Shown: in pieces, positions 53,068 to 63,399 of the stretch | Position numbering within the stretch: position 1 is the first letter of the stretch | How the letters are laid out: each line of letters begins with the position of its first letter | DNA from: Mycobacterium branderi | GTDB taxonomy: Bacteria > Actinomycetota > Actinomycetes > Mycobacteriales > Mycobacteriaceae | Direction of reading: 5' to 3' | DNA: 64,000 nucleotides | Assembly (NCBI RefSeq): GCF_010728725.1 | Contig: NZ_AP022606.1 | Span: 186,001 to 250,000 of the forward strand | Position numbers and translations under genes: made by a program | The notes under the pieces: generated by a model | Databases searched by the model: none | What the model was told of the DNA's origin: nothing | Seen by the model: the letters and a program-made list of their open reading frames with translations, nothing else

Positions 53068-53922
53068 TTAAAGGATGAGCCGGACCAGCGCCGCGGTGCG
53101 GGCCAGCCCCGGAAAGGCCTCCGCTGTCGAACGCGGGTGCAGCGCGTGGACGGCGAGCCGAAATATCAACGCCCGCAACAACATCTGCGGCCACTCCGGC
53201 AGGGCATTCCAGCGCTCGATGAGCCCGTCGTCGGCTTCGCCCCACGACAGCGCGTCGACGACCACCACTCCCGCGGCCCACGACGCCGGCCGCCAATAGG
53301 GGGTGATGTCGGTGATTCCCGGCGCGGCCGCGCCCGCGAAAAGCACCGTCCCGTAGAGGTCGCCGTGCACCAGCTGACTCGGGCTCTTGGTGCGTCGCCG
53401 CAGACCGGCCAGCTGCTGGATCAGTTCGATCGATCGCTGCCCGTCAGCCGACGGCGGCGCGATCCGCGCGTTCGGCGGCACCGACGCCAGCGGCCGGTCT
53501 TCCCAGGCCGCCCGGTCGGCGGCGATGAAGACGTCGACGTCGGCCCACGGCGCGGTGGGACCTTGGGTCAGGAATCGTGGACGTTCGAGTTTGCCGGTGG
53601 CCTCGTGCAGCCGGACCGCCGCGGAAACGACCTCGTCGTGCCGGGGCTCGGGTACGCCGGCCACGAACGTGTCGGCGCGCCACCCGGCAACCACGTAGCG
53701 CCCGTCGGTCGACCGGACGGGACGGGCCAGGCGTATCCCGTCGACGAACAACGTTTCGCGAACCTTTGCCGACCACGCCGCGCGGGCATGGTCGGCCACC
53801 ATCGACAGCACGACTTCGCCGCACCGCCAACCGCCTTCCCAACTGCCGCCCAGCGGCACCGGACGCACACCGCTCACACCGAACGCCGCCAACACATGCT
53901 CGGGCGGCGGTTCGACAGTCAC
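53068..53922 (-). CDS. TIGR02569-type kinase-like protein (Rv3205c-like)
   Basis: 284 residues. The actinobacterial family is recognised by HVLAAFGVSGVRPVPLGGSW and by a phosphotransferase-like core with LVHGDLYGTVLFAG and ITDITPYWRPASWAAG, which correspond to the HGD catalytic loop and the metal-binding Asp of aminoglycoside phosphotransferase folds. The substrate is unknown. It is convergent with the ATL gene through repeat copy B and lies downstream of moeZ on the same strand. Confidence 0.83.
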   Translation of the reverse strand: MTVEPPPEHVLAAFGVSGVRPVPLGGSWEGGWRCGEVVLSMVADHARAAWSAKVRETLFVDGIRLARPVRSTDGRYVVAGWRADTFVAGVPEPRHDEVVSAAVRLHEATGKLERPRFLTQGPTAPWADVDVFIAADRAAWEDRPLASVPPNARIAPPSADGQRSIELIQQLAGLRRRTKSPSQLVHGDLYGTVLFAGAAAPGITDITPYWRPASWAAGVVVVDALSWGEADDGLIERWNALPEWPQMLLRALIFRLAVHALHPRSTAEAFPGLARTAALVRLIL

Positions 53923-53958
53923 GCGACCAGCCTAATCGCCGTGAGCTGGGGTTCTCGG

Positions 53959-55137
53959 TTAGTACATGACCATGTCGGGCTGCATTTGCTGCGCCCAGGC
54001 GACGATGCCGCCCTGCAAGTGAACGGCGTCGGAGAAACCGGCCTTTTTCACCGCCGCCAACGCCTCGGCCGAGCGCACACCCGTCTTGCAATACAACACC
54101 GGGATCCGGTCCTGCGGCAGCTGGGCCAGGCCCTCTCCGGAGTTGATCAACGACTGCGGGATCAGCTGGGCACCGTCGATGTGGTTGATGTCCCACTCCA
54201 CCGGCTCGCGCACGTCGATGAGCGCAACCTTCTTGCCGGAGTCCAGCAACTCGCGCAGCTCGCGCGGGGTGATCGTGGCCTCGGCGGCGGCGTCGGCGGC
54301 CTCATCGGACACCACGCCGCAGAACTGGTCGTAGTCGATCAGTTCGGTGATCTTCGGTGTCGACGGGTCCTTGCGGATCGAGATCGTGCGATAGCTCATT
54401 TCCAGCGCGTCGTAGACCATCAACCGGCCCAGCAGCGGCTCGCCAATCCCAGTGATGAGTTTGATGGCCTCGGTGCCCATCACCGATGCGATCGACGCGC
54501 ACAGGATGCCCAGCACACCGCCTTCGGCGCAGGACGGCACCATGCCGGGCGGCGGGGGCTCGGGGTACAGATCGCGGTAGTTGAGGCCCCGGCCGTCGGG
54601 GGCGTCCTCCCAGAACACCGACACCTGGCCCTCGAAGCGGTAGATCGACCCCCACACGTAGGGCTTGTGCGCCAGCACGGCGGCATCGTTGACCAGATAC
54701 CTGGTGGCGAAGTTATCGGTGCCGTCCAGGATCAGGTCGTACTGCTCGAACAGCTCGACGGCGTTGTCCGGCTCGAGGCGAACCTCATGCAGCCGCACCT
54801 CGACGAGCGGGTTGATCTCGGCGATCGAGTCGCGCGCGGACTGCGCCTTGGAGCGGCCGATGTCGGACACACCGTGAATGATCTGGCGCTGCAGGTTGGA
54901 TTCGTCGACGACGTCGAAGTCGACGATGCCGATGGTGCCTACCCCGGCGGCCGCCAGGTACAGCAGCGCCGGTGCGCCCAGTCCGCCCGCGCCGATCACC
55001 AGGACCCGCGCGTTTTTGAGCCGCTTCTGCCCGTCGACCCCCACGTCCGGAATGATCAGATGCCGGCTGTAGCGCGCGACTTCCTCCCGCGTCAGCTCGG
55101 CGGCCGGCTCAACCAGCGGTGGCAACGACGTCGACAC
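53959..55137 (-). CDS. moeZ: MoeZ (MoeB1), ThiF-type adenylyltransferase with rhodanese domain
   Basis: 392 residues. The E1-like half has GAGGLGAPALLYLAAAGVG and DGTDNFATRYLVND; CAEGGVLGILCASIASVMG follows. The C-terminal rhodanese domain (about 285-390) has the active-site loop YCKTGVRSAE with Cys near 350. In mycobacteria MoeZ adenylates and sulfurates ubiquitin-like carriers such as CysO and MoaD for cysteine and molybdopterin synthesis. The carriers are not in this window. Confidence 0.94.
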   Translation of the reverse strand: MSTSLPPLVEPAAELTREEVARYSRHLIIPDVGVDGQKRLKNARVLVIGAGGLGAPALLYLAAAGVGTIGIVDFDVVDESNLQRQIIHGVSDIGRSKAQSARDSIAEINPLVEVRLHEVRLEPDNAVELFEQYDLILDGTDNFATRYLVNDAAVLAHKPYVWGSIYRFEGQVSVFWEDAPDGRGLNYRDLYPEPPPPGMVPSCAEGGVLGILCASIASVMGTEAIKLITGIGEPLLGRLMVYDALEMSYRTISIRKDPSTPKITELIDYDQFCGVVSDEAADAAAEATITPRELRELLDSGKKVALIDVREPVEWDINHIDGAQLIPQSLINSGEGLAQLPQDRIPVLYCKTGVRSAEALAAVKKAGFSDAVHLQGGIVAWAQQMQPDMVMY

Positions 55138-55230
55138 CGATATCTCCTAGCGTTGCTTTTCGATTGCTGTCTATTAATCACAGCAGGTGCCCGGATCAAC
55201 GGCAAACAGCGGCAGAAGCTTCCCGGCCGC

Positions 55231-56265
55231 TCAGGCAATCGGATAGGGCCACGGATTGAATCGGCAGGTCTTACCGTCGGGCTTGACCCACTCCGGGTCG
55301 AACTTCGCGGCGTCGTTATCCGACGTGGAAAACGTCTGCTGCATCATCACCGGGGCCAGCCCGCCCTGCGCGTCACACGACTCGTGACGCAGATAGCCGA
55401 TCGCGTGGCCGACCTCGTGGTTGATCACGTACTGCCGGTAGGAACCGACGTCGCCCTCGAACGGCACGGCGCCGCGCACCCATCGGGCTTCGTTGATGAA
55501 TACTCGCGGCTGTCCCTCGGGACCGTACGACGGGTTGTAACAGGATGTTTCCAACGGGAATTCGTAGCCGCAGCCCTCGCGTACCGTCATCGGAGAGCTC
55601 AGCGAGATTCGGAAGTCGGGGCTGCCCGGGGCGCTTGCGTCGATCCGGATGAAGGCGAATTGCGGATTGTGCGTCCAGCTCTTGGGATTGGCCAATGTCT
55701 GGTCGACCATGCGGGCGAACGCGTCGTCACCGCCGAACGCGGCCGGATCGATCCCGTTTTCGACCTCCACGGTGTAGCGAAACACCTTTGCCGCGCCCTG
55801 CCCGATCTGGGGTGTGGTGCCCGCAAGGACACGCCACGTCTTGTCCCCGGCCTGAGTGAACGCGCCGCCGTCCGGCAGCATCCCCGTGGGCAGATTGGCG
55901 TCGAACACGGTCAGGCCCCGCGGCGGCGCATCGATGATCGCCGTACCCACCGACCCGATCGCCGGGGGGCCCTGCGCCGGATCCTTCGATGCTGGAGGCG
56001 GCGCGCTGGTCCCGGTCGCCGTCTGGTACAACACCACCGCGGTCAGCGCCGTCAGCGCGGGCAGCGCATAGGCACGCCAACCGTAGGTCGACACGAACCG
56101 GCCCAGCCAAGTTTGTTTGCGCCACTGGCGCGGCCTGTCCCGGTTGGAACGAGTCCGCCCGGAGCTCCAGGCGAGCGGATCCCGCTGCGCGCGCAGCGGT
56201 TCTCGCCAGTCGTCGCGGAGGACCGGTACCGGACCGCCCCCACGCCGCTCCGAGTCGTAAGTCAT
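55231..56265 (-). CDS. DUF3152 membrane-anchored zinc metallopeptidase-like protein (Rv3207c-like)
   Basis: 344 residues from ATG 56265. A basic cytoplasmic N-terminus and one helix (AYALPALTALTAVVLYQ) precede an extracytoplasmic domain. NHEVGHAIGYLRHESC is an HExGHxxGxxxH metzincin-like zinc site with all three His residues, so peptidase activity is plausible. Cys pairs (CGYEFPLETSC, SCDAQ) suggest disulfides. The substrate is unknown. The gene is divergent from the TetR at 56435. Confidence 0.88.
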   Translation of the reverse strand: MTYDSERRGGGPVPVLRDDWREPLRAQRDPLAWSSGRTRSNRDRPRQWRKQTWLGRFVSTYGWRAYALPALTALTAVVLYQTATGTSAPPPASKDPAQGPPAIGSVGTAIIDAPPRGLTVFDANLPTGMLPDGGAFTQAGDKTWRVLAGTTPQIGQGAAKVFRYTVEVENGIDPAAFGGDDAFARMVDQTLANPKSWTHNPQFAFIRIDASAPGSPDFRISLSSPMTVREGCGYEFPLETSCYNPSYGPEGQPRVFINEARWVRGAVPFEGDVGSYRQYVINHEVGHAIGYLRHESCDAQGGLAPVMMQQTFSTSDNDAAKFDPEWVKPDGKTCRFNPWPYPIA

Positions 56266-56350
56266 CGCCTCAGGATCGCACATTCCCTGCTGAGGATGCC
56301 GCTAGCAGGGACTCTTGGCGTGCCCGGAAAAGCGTCGGCAGCATCAATAA

Positions 56351-57320
<970 letters not shown>

Positions 57321-57500
57321 GCCGGCCCCTTCCCTGTAGACGTTCTCAGCATGCAGGCTAGTGGACGGTCCAGGGCGGTCGTGAAAGCCGGTCGGCGCCA
57401 AGCGTTCGCGAGCATGAGTGTCGCCAAATCGTGACCAACACACCGGCGCCGCCCGGCACCCGGGTCCGCCAGCATCGATAACATCTGCACCATCAGCACC

Positions 57501-58160
57501 ATGAATCACTTGGATACCGAGATCCAGGACTACCCAGACGAGCTGGTCTACGAGACCTACCCGGACGACGATCTGGTCGAGCCGGCCGATCAACGCTGGC
57601 GTCCGGTGGCCGTGATCGCCGCCGCCGTGTTCGTGCTGGCCGTGATCGCCACTGTCGTGATCCTCAACGGCGGCGACAGCACCTCGACGACGGCCACGGT
57701 GGCGCCGCCCACCCGCACGGTGATCGCCACGCCGCGGCCGACGTCACCGCCCAGCGCGTCGCTGCCACCGGAGACGGTCACCACGGTGACGCCGCCCCCG
57801 CGGCAGCCCAGCGTCACGGCCAGCCCCACCGAGGCGCCCACCACGGCGCCACCGCCGGAGGCCGCCCCGGCGCCATTACCGCCGGCGAGCCCGAACACCG
57901 TCGTCTACCGGGTGACCGGCACCAAGGGGATGCTCGACCTGGTCAACATCGTCTACACCGACGAGCAGGGCCTGCCGCGCACCGACCTGAACGTGTCGTT
58001 GCCCTGGTCGAAGGCCGTGGTGCTCAACCCCGGCGTGCAAACGAAATCCGTTGTGGCGACCAGTCTTACGGGTCGGCTCAACTGCGAGATCACCGACGCG
58101 CAGGGTCAGCCGGTGGCTGTTTCAGCCAACAACACGATCATCGCGACCTGCGCCCGTTAG
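57501..58160 (+). CDS. MmpS-like membrane protein (Rv3209-like)
   Basis: 219 residues. An acidic N-terminus precedes one membrane helix (VAVIAAAVFVLAVIATVVIL), a Thr/Pro-rich linker (about 56-130) and a C-terminal beta domain (VVYRVTGTKGMLDLVNIVYT and LPWSKAVVLNPGV, two Cys) that resembles the MmpS fold. MmpS proteins assist MmpL lipid exporters; no mmpL gene is in the window. It is convergent with the ferritin-like gene, ten bases away. Confidence 0.83.
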   Translation: MNHLDTEIQDYPDELVYETYPDDDLVEPADQRWRPVAVIAAAVFVLAVIATVVILNGGDSTSTTATVAPPTRTVIATPRPTSPPSASLPPETVTTVTPPPRQPSVTASPTEAPTTAPPPEAAPAPLPPASPNTVVYRVTGTKGMLDLVNIVYTDEQGLPRTDLNVSLPWSKAVVLNPGVQTKSVVATSLTGRLNCEITDAQGQPVAVSANNTIIATCAR

Positions 58161-58169
58161 GCCGGCTCG

Positions 58170-58865
58170 CTAAGCGAGACCCAGTTCGCGCATCCGTTCG
58201 TCGTGGGTGTGCTGCAACCGGTCGAAGAAACCCGTCAGCTGCGTCAATCCGTCGGTCCCCGAGACCACCAAGTCGACCAGCTCGTCATGGTCGGCCAACA
58301 CGTACTGCGCCTGCGTGATTGCTTCCCCGAGCAGCCGGCGCGACCACAACGCCAGCCGGCTGCGTTGTTTGGCGCTGCTGTTCACCGCTGCGCGCACCTC
58401 GGCGACCACGAACTGCGAGTGCCCGGTCTCCGACAGCGTCGCGCGCACCACGTCGGCCACCTCGTCGGGCAGGCCGTCGGCGATTTCGAGGTAGAGGTCG
58501 GCAGCCAGCGCGTCGCCGACATAGGTCTTGACCAGCGCCTCCAACCACGTGCTCGGCGTCGTCAGCCGGTGGTAGTCATCGAGCGCGGAGGCGTATTTGG
58601 ACATCGCCGATACGACGTCGACGCCACGCCGTTCCAGGGCTTCGCGCAGCAGCTCGTAGTGCCCCATTTCCGCCGCCGCCATGCGGGCCATGGAAATCCG
58701 GCCACGAAGGTCCGGCGCCATCCGCGCCTCGTCGGTGAGCCGGTAGAAAGCAGCGACCTCGCCGTACGCCAGCAGCGCGAACAATTCGTTGACCCCGGGA
58801 TGATCGGCCGGAAGTCGTGGCGGGGGCGGATCGGCCAATTCGTCGGCGCGCGACAGCGAGGACAT
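58170..58865 (-). CDS. Ferritin-like diiron-fold protein (Rv3210c-like)
   Basis: 231 residues from ATG 58865, equal to the length I recall for Rv3210c. Helical throughout; AAAEMGHYELLREALERRG and SETGHSQFVVAEVRAAVN each give an E-x-x-H motif, with another Glu in LAYGEVAAFYRLTDEARM, a ligand set for a diiron site in a four-helix bundle. The family is related to MiaE-like proteins; the substrate is not known. Confidence 0.85.
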   Translation of the reverse strand: MSSLSRADELADPPPPRLPADHPGVNELFALLAYGEVAAFYRLTDEARMAPDLRGRISMARMAAAEMGHYELLREALERRGVDVVSAMSKYASALDDYHRLTTPSTWLEALVKTYVGDALAADLYLEIADGLPDEVADVVRATLSETGHSQFVVAEVRAAVNSSAKQRSRLALWSRRLLGEAITQAQYVLADHDELVDLVVSGTDGLTQLTGFFDRLQHTHDERMRELGLA

Positions 58866-59178
58866 GGCAACACTGTAGGCCCGTAGGTGGCGACCCGCCG
58901 CGCCCGGCATTCGCCGCGCTTGCGATCGCCACGAGGCCCCGTAAGTGGCGACCCGGTGCGTCCGGCGGGAGTCCGCGGCCGACCAGCTATCATGGACATC
59001 GGTGGTGGCGGTAAATCCTTACCGCCGCTACCCGCGAAATGTGCGTGCACGCAGTCGGCCCGCCTGTGAAAGAGCAGGGCCCCGCGAACCGGCATCGGAT
59101 TCGACACTCAGCTCGTGCGCGCGTGACCCGCAAAACGACCTGATCGAAACCGATACCGAGAGGCACACCCGCATACGC
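58866..59178. other. Intergenic region with a 33-bp direct repeat
   Basis: About 310 bp upstream of the helicase gene. AGGCCCGTAGGTGGCGACCC (start of 58877-58908) recurs with a few changes at 58934-58966, 57 bp apart. I see no gene; an in-frame GTG at 59041 could extend the helicase upstream. Confidence 0.5.
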
Positions 59179-60654
59179 ATGACTCCCGTTACTCACGCAC
59201 CTCACCTCACGTTTGCCAGCCTTGGAGTTCGCGACGAAATAGTGCGCGCACTCGCCGAAGAAGGCATCGAACACCCCTTTGCTATCCAGGAGCTCACGCT
59301 GCCGCTGGCGCTTGCCGGCGACGACGTGATCGGCCAGGCCCGCACCGGCATGGGCAAGACCTTCGGCTTCGGCGTGCCGCTGCTGCAGCGCATCACCGAC
59401 CCCGATACCGACCGCCCACTGAGCGGCATCCCGCGGGCGCTGGTCGTCGTACCCACCCGCGAGCTGTGCCTGCAGGTCTCCGGCGACCTGGCGACCGCGG
59501 CCAAACACCTGCACGCCGACGGCGGCCGGCGGCTGTCAGTGGTCTCCATCTACGGCGGTCGCCCCTACGAGCCGCAGATCGAGTCGCTGCGCGCCGGCGC
59601 CGACGTGGTGGTCGGCACGCCGGGCCGGCTGCTCGACCTGGCCCAGCAGGGCCACCTGCAGCTGGGCGGGCTGGCGGTGCTGGTGCTCGACGAGGCCGAC
59701 GAGATGCTGGACCTCGGCTTTCTGCCCGACATCGAGCGCATCCTGCGCCAGATCCCCGACGACCGGCAGTCGATGCTCTTCTCGGCGACCATGCCGGACC
59801 CGATCATCACGCTGGCCCGCACGTTCATGAACCAGCCGACCCACATCCGCGCGGAGGCGCCGCAGGCCTCGGCGGTGCACGACGCCACCGAGCAGTTCGT
59901 CTACCGCGCGCATGCGCTGGACAAGATCGAATTGGTGAGCCGGATACTGCAGGCCCGGAGCCGCGGCGCCACGATGATCTTCACTCGCACCAAGCGCACG
60001 GCCCAGAAGGTCGCCGACGAGCTGGCTGAGCGCGGATTCGCTGTCGGCGCCGTGCACGGCGATCTCGGCCAGATCGCAAGAGAAAAGGCGCTCAAGGCAT
60101 TTCGCGCCGGCGGCATCGACGTGCTGGTTGCCACCGACGTGGCCGCCCGCGGTATCGACATCGACGACGTCACCCACGTCATCAACTACCAGTGCCCCGA
60201 CGACGAGAAGACCTATGTCCACCGCATCGGCCGCACCGGACGAGCCGGGCGCACTGGCGTCGCCGTCACTTTGGTGGACTGGGACGAGCTGGCCCGCTGG
60301 GCGATGATCGACAAGGCGCTCGACCTGGGCTGCCCCGACCCGGCCGAAACGTACTCCAGCTCGCCGCACCTTTACACCGAGCTGGACATCCCGACCGAGG
60401 CCCGCGGCACGGTCGGAGCGCCCCGCAAACAGCAGGCCAAGAAAGCCGCCGCTAGCGAGGACAAACCGGCCCGCAAGAGCACCCGGTCACGGCGACGCAC
60501 CCGCGGCGGCAAGCCGGTAACCGGGCACCCCGTCGCCGCCACCAACGGTGACGCGCCGGCCGAAGCTCCCGCCGGCGAGGGCTCGCACAGCGGCCGCCGC
60601 CGTCGGCGCCGTCGGCCCCGCAAGGCGGCGGAGGTCGCCGCCAACGCCGGCTGA
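59179..60654 (+). CDS. rhlE: DEAD-box RNA helicase (RhlE-type, Rv3211-like)
   Basis: 491 residues from ATG 59179; GTG 59041 is an alternative giving a protein closer to the 527 I recall for Rv3211. The Q motif region FAIQELTLPLALAGDDVIGQ leads to ARTGMGKT (Walker A), then VLDEADEML, SAT, and HRIGRTGRAGRTG in the second RecA domain. The C-terminal tail is Lys/Arg-rich (GRRRRRRRPRK), likely RNA-binding. It unwinds short RNA duplexes, probably in ribosome assembly or RNA decay. Confidence 0.93.
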   Translation: MTPVTHAPHLTFASLGVRDEIVRALAEEGIEHPFAIQELTLPLALAGDDVIGQARTGMGKTFGFGVPLLQRITDPDTDRPLSGIPRALVVVPTRELCLQVSGDLATAAKHLHADGGRRLSVVSIYGGRPYEPQIESLRAGADVVVGTPGRLLDLAQQGHLQLGGLAVLVLDEADEMLDLGFLPDIERILRQIPDDRQSMLFSATMPDPIITLARTFMNQPTHIRAEAPQASAVHDATEQFVYRAHALDKIELVSRILQARSRGATMIFTRTKRTAQKVADELAERGFAVGAVHGDLGQIAREKALKAFRAGGIDVLVATDVAARGIDIDDVTHVINYQCPDDEKTYVHRIGRTGRAGRTGVAVTLVDWDELARWAMIDKALDLGCPDPAETYSSSPHLYTELDIPTEARGTVGAPRKQQAKKAAASEDKPARKSTRSRRRTRGGKPVTGHPVAATNGDAPAEAPAGEGSHSGRRRRRRRPRKAAEVAANAG

Positions 60655-60677
60655 GTCGGCGCGCCGCCGGCCGCCCG

Positions 60678-61892
60678 ATGGTCAAACCCGAACGCCGCAC
60701 CAGGGCTGACATGCTGGCCGCCGCCGCGATCGTGGCGGCGATCGCGGTGGTCGCAGCACTGATCTGGTGGACCAGCGACGCACGCGCCACCAGCAGCCGA
60801 CCCGCAGCAGTACCGATACCCGCCCCAAGCACGGCTCGCGAGGTGCCCGCGTCGGTCAAGCAGCTCTGGACCGCGCCCAGCGCTGCGACCAGCCTTCCGG
60901 TGGTGGTCGCCGGGGCTGTGGTGACTGGCGACGGGCGGTCGGTGCAGGGGCGTGATCCGGCCAGCGGCGACGTGCGCTGGAGCTACTCGCGAAACCAGCG
61001 GTTGTGCGCGGTGTCCTGGGTCTACCGCTACGCCGTCGCCGTCTATCCCGACGGCCGGGGCTGCGGCCAGGTCAGCACCATCGACGCCTCCACCGGCCGC
61101 CGCGGGCCCGCGCGCAGCAGCTACGCCGACAAGCACGTCGACGTCTCCTCCGACGGCACAACCGTGTTGTCGGCGGACAAGACACGGCTGGAGCTGTGGC
61201 GCTCGGACATGGTCCGGATGCTGTCCTACGGCGAGATCGACGCCCGGGTGAAGCCGTCGTCGCAGGGTTTGCACACCGGATGCACGCTGACATCGGCGGC
61301 GGCCAGCTCGTCGGCCGTGTCGGTGCTGGAGGCCTGTCCCAAGCAGGCCGATCTGCGGCTGACGCTGCTGCGGCCGAGCAAGGAAGAAGACGAACCCGAG
61401 CAGCGGTATGTGCCGGAGCAGGGTATCGGCGCGGGGTCGGGCGCTCGGGTGCTGGCCGTGTCGGACACCAGCACGGCCGTCTACCTGCCGTCTCCCCAGC
61501 CCCGGGTCGAGGTGGTCGACGCGTCCGGTACCACCGTGGCGAGCACGGTGCTGCCCAAGCAGCCGATGCCGTCGAACGTGGTGTCGCGGCTGGGCAACCT
61601 CGTGAGCTGGTGGACCGGCGACGCGGTGCTGGTGTTCGACGCGGCGACGCTGACGTATCGCTACACGGTTGCGCCCGACGGTCCGGCGGTACCGGTGGGT
61701 CCCGCGACGATCATGGCGGGGCGGCTGCTGGTCCCGGTCGACGGAGGGGTCGGTGTCTACGACCCGGCCACCGGCGCGCACGAACGCGATATCCCGGTCG
61801 CCCGTCCGCCGGGTACGGCGCCGGTGATTCCCGCCGTATCGGGCTCGCAGATTCTCGAGCAGCGCGGGAACACCGTCGTCGCGTTGGGCTAA
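60678..61892 (+). CDS. Membrane-anchored beta-propeller protein (Rv3212-like)
   Basis: 404 residues. A single N-terminal helix (AAAAIVAAIAVVAALIWW) is followed by an extracytoplasmic domain of repeated strands with PQQ/WD-like turns (GRDPASGDVRWSYS, STIDASTGRRG, LVFDAATLTY, VYDPATGAHERDI). The family is conserved in mycobacteria and of unknown function. Its stop overlaps the convergent ParA stop (CTAA). Confidence 0.85.
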   Translation: MVKPERRTRADMLAAAAIVAAIAVVAALIWWTSDARATSSRPAAVPIPAPSTAREVPASVKQLWTAPSAATSLPVVVAGAVVTGDGRSVQGRDPASGDVRWSYSRNQRLCAVSWVYRYAVAVYPDGRGCGQVSTIDASTGRRGPARSSYADKHVDVSSDGTTVLSADKTRLELWRSDMVRMLSYGEIDARVKPSSQGLHTGCTLTSAAASSSAVSVLEACPKQADLRLTLLRPSKEEDEPEQRYVPEQGIGAGSGARVLAVSDTSTAVYLPSPQPRVEVVDASGTTVASTVLPKQPMPSNVVSRLGNLVSWWTGDAVLVFDAATLTYRYTVAPDGPAVPVGPATIMAGRLLVPVDGGVGVYDPATGAHERDIPVARPPGTAPVIPAVSGSQILEQRGNTVVALG

Positions 61893-62689
61893 AGCTCGGG
61901 CGTGAAGGTCGGCAGCGGCTTGCCGGACTTCCAGTGCTTGAGCAGCGCATGCGCCAGCTCTCGGTAGGCGACGGCGCCCTTGTTCTTGCGTGCGGCCATT
62001 ACCGACGACCCCGACGCGCTGGCCTCTGCGAAGCGCACCGTGCGCGGGATCGGCGGCGCCAGCACCGGCAGGTCGTAGCGGTCGGCGACGTCGAGCAGCA
62101 CGTCGCGGGTGTGGGTGGTGCGCGGGTCATACAGCGTCGGCAGCGCACCCAGTAGCCGCAGGTTCGGGTTGGTGATCTGCTGCACGTCGGCGACCGTGCG
62201 CAGGAACTGCCCGACGCCGCGGTGCGCCAGCGTCTCGCACTGCAGCGGAACCATCACCTCGTCGGCGGCGGTCAGCCCGTTGAGCGTCAGCACCCCCAAC
62301 GACGGTGGGCAATCGACGACCACCACGTCGAACTGGTCGGCGAGCTTGTCCAGTGCGCGCTTGAGCGCGTACTCGCGGCCGGCCCGCATCAGCAGCATCG
62401 CCTCGGCACCCGCCAGATCGATGTTGGCCGGCAGCAGCGTCATGCCCTCCGCGGTGTCGACCAGCGCGGCGTTGGGCTCCACTTCACCGAGCAGCACCTC
62501 GTGCACCGAGACCGGCAGCTTGTCGGGATCGTGGCCCAGCGAGAACGTCAGGCAACCTTGCGGATCGAGATCGACGAGCAGTACGCGCCGCCCCTTGTCC
62601 ACCATCGCCGCTCCCAGCGAGGCCACCGTCGTCGTCTTGGCTACCCCGCCCTTCTGGTTGGCCACCGCCAGTACCCGGGTCTCTGCCAT
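61889..62689 (-). CDS. ParA/Soj family ATPase (Rv3213c-like)
   Basis: 266 residues from ATG 62689, with GGAGGAG about ten bases upstream. NQKGGVAKTTTVASLGAAM is the deviant Walker A (KGGxxKTT), LLVDLDPQGCLTFSLG motif A', and VVVDCPPSLGVLTLN Walker B. ParA ATPases position DNA or protein cargo by ATP-dependent DNA binding. No ParB partner is adjacent, so this is an orphan ParA and its cargo is unknown. Confidence 0.93.
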   Translation of the reverse strand: MAETRVLAVANQKGGVAKTTTVASLGAAMVDKGRRVLLVDLDPQGCLTFSLGHDPDKLPVSVHEVLLGEVEPNAALVDTAEGMTLLPANIDLAGAEAMLLMRAGREYALKRALDKLADQFDVVVVDCPPSLGVLTLNGLTAADEVMVPLQCETLAHRGVGQFLRTVADVQQITNPNLRLLGALPTLYDPRTTHTRDVLLDVADRYDLPVLAPPIPRTVRFAEASASGSSVMAARKNKGAVAYRELAHALLKHWKSGKPLPTFTPEL

Positions 62690-62808
62690 AGGCGCCGCTC
62701 CTCCTGTCCGCTTTGCATCGTCGCCGGCGCGGCCACACGGCCATCCTGGCATCTTCTCCATCCTGCCCGCGCGTCAATGGCGATGCGTTTCAGGCAGAAT
62801 CGATCGGC

Positions 62809-63399
62809 ATGGGCGCAGAGAACCATCGACTGGTACTGCTGCGCCACGGCGAAACTGAATGGTCGAAGTCCGGCCAACACACCAGCCGCACCGATCTCGA
62901 GCTCACCGACGAGGGACGCCGCCAGGCCGCCGCCGCGGGCCGGGCACTCGCCGAACTGCACCTGGATAGCCCCCTCGTGATCACCAGCCCCCGCCGGCGG
63001 GCGGTGACGACCGCCGAACTGGCTGGGCTGGCCATCGAGGAGAAGTCGCCACTGGTGGCCGAATGGGATTACGGATCCTACGAGGGCCTGACGACCGCTC
63101 AGATCCGCCAATCGGACCCCGAGTGGCTGGTCTGGACGCATGGCTGCCCCGGCGGCGAGAGCGTCGCGCAGGTCACCGAGCGCGCCGACGCGGCCGTCGC
63201 GCTCGCATTCGAACACATGGCGACGCGCGACGTGCTGTTCGTCGGGCACGGCCACTTCTCCAGGGCGGTGATTACCCGCTGGGTCGAGCTGCCGCTGCGC
63301 GAGGGAATCCGATTCGGCATGGACGCCGGCTCGATCGCGGTGTGCGGCTTCGAGCATGGAGCCCGGCAGCTCGCCGCGCTCAGCCTTCCGCGGCCATGA
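62809..63399 (+). CDS. gpm2: Phosphoglycerate mutase-like acid phosphatase (Gpm2, Rv3214-like)
   Basis: 196 residues. LVLLRHGETEWS is the RHGE catalytic motif, VITSPRRRAV the second Arg region, and VLFVGHGHFSRAVI the C-terminal His. In M. tuberculosis this histidine-phosphatase family member is an acid phosphatase despite the name gpm2. It overlaps entC by four bases (ATGA), so the two are translationally coupled. Confidence 0.93.
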   Translation: MGAENHRLVLLRHGETEWSKSGQHTSRTDLELTDEGRRQAAAAGRALAELHLDSPLVITSPRRRAVTTAELAGLAIEEKSPLVAEWDYGSYEGLTTAQIRQSDPEWLVWTHGCPGGESVAQVTERADAAVALAFEHMATRDVLFVGHGHFSRAVITRWVELPLREGIRFGMDAGSIAVCGFEHGARQLAALSLPRP

